Source: Yponomeuta sedellus | Taxonomy: Eukaryota; Arthropoda; Insecta; Lepidoptera; Yponomeutidae | Length of the DNA stretch: 64,000 bases | Direction of reading: 5' to 3' | NCBI GenBank assembly: GCA_934045075.1 | Contig: OW203723.1 | Coordinates: 839,501 to 903,500, forward strand | In this document: piece by piece, positions 63,745 through 64,000 of the stretch | How the letters are laid out: every line of letters starts with the position of its first letter | Position numbering within the stretch: the first letter of the stretch is position 1 | Translations under genes and position numbers: made by a program | The notes under the pieces: model-generated | The model's input: the letters and a program-made list of their open reading frames with translations, nothing else | Databases searched by the model: none | Told to the model about the DNA's origin: nothing

Positions 63745-64000
63745 ACATAATGCAAAAAATTAAAACCCCTATTCACATTCACGAGTTCGTCTAGTTTGAG
63801 GTTCCAACTCTTTATAACGCAAACTAACTTATAGCTCGACATTTTGTCTTGAAATTAGTCATCAGACCTATGCCATTAATTGTTAAAATTTTGTAATTTA
63901 TTCATTTATTTTGTAACATGTAGCATTAAGTAGTCTTATTGAAGGATATTATGTAAGTAATTATTTTGTAAATACTTAAACCTACCCTCTTAAGTATAAG
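63745..64000 (+). other. 3' UTR of the Dscam-like gene
   Basis: Follows the stop at 63744. ATTAAA occurs at 63759-63764, too close to the stop to be a likely poly(A) signal; no AATAAA is visible, so the transcript probably ends beyond the window. Confidence 0.6.

Noticed and set aside
62965..63271. Two 80-residue ORFs starting alike on opposite strands
   Set aside because: They are the two arms of the foldback element read in both directions.
8603..63744. Assigning the gene to Dscam1
   Set aside because: No variable exon clusters are seen at Ig7, and Ig4/Ig5 sequence differs from what I recall of Dscam1.

Overview
The window is nuclear DNA of an insect, most likely a moth or butterfly: AT-rich introns crowded with SINEs, MITEs, Helitron-like pieces and non-LTR retrotransposon tails of kinds I remember from Lepidoptera, around short GC-rich exons with GT-AG borders. 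There are no bacterial-style operons. The species call is inference; gene structure and repeats are read directly.

Almost the whole window is one plus-strand gene, a member of the Dscam (Down syndrome cell adhesion molecule) family. I could chain 31 coding exons, from 8603 to the stop at 63742-63744, with matching splice phases and an open frame of 4635 bases (1544 residues plus stop). The chain starts in Ig4 (earlier exons lie upstream of the window) and runs Ig4-Ig9, FN1-FN4, Ig10, FN5-FN6, one membrane span and a six-exon cytoplasmic tail ending in a class II PDZ-type ligand (TIHV). Most domains are split over two exons. Only one Ig7 exon pair is present, so this is not the hypervariable Dscam1 locus, and I see no Dscam2-style alternative Ig7 pair; I do not assign it to a particular paralog.

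Layout: 1-8602 is intron (repeats only); 8603-23256 Ig4-Ig9; 24373-33684 FN1-FN4; 36842-39241 Ig10 and the first half of FN5; 39242-47669 a long intron holding, on the minus strand, an intact 979-codon non-LTR retrotransposon ORF and a small spliced THAP zinc-finger gene or pseudogene; 47670-49545 FN5-FN6; 50812-50962 membrane span; 52349-63744 tail.

The most unusual signal is repeated copying of exon-end and splice-site segments of this gene. One cytoplasmic exon is followed by eight identical 85-bp units, each carrying the same 5' splice site. The Ig9 exon is followed by six degenerate copies of its donor. FN1, FN2, FN3 and Ig10 exons have single partial copies nearby. Only the first donor of the 85-bp array gives a full-length tail; every later one gives a stop. 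A second theme is an abundant SINE family built of two tRNA-like units head to head, with 10-14 bp target duplications, and a layered history of nested insertions that orders several families in time.
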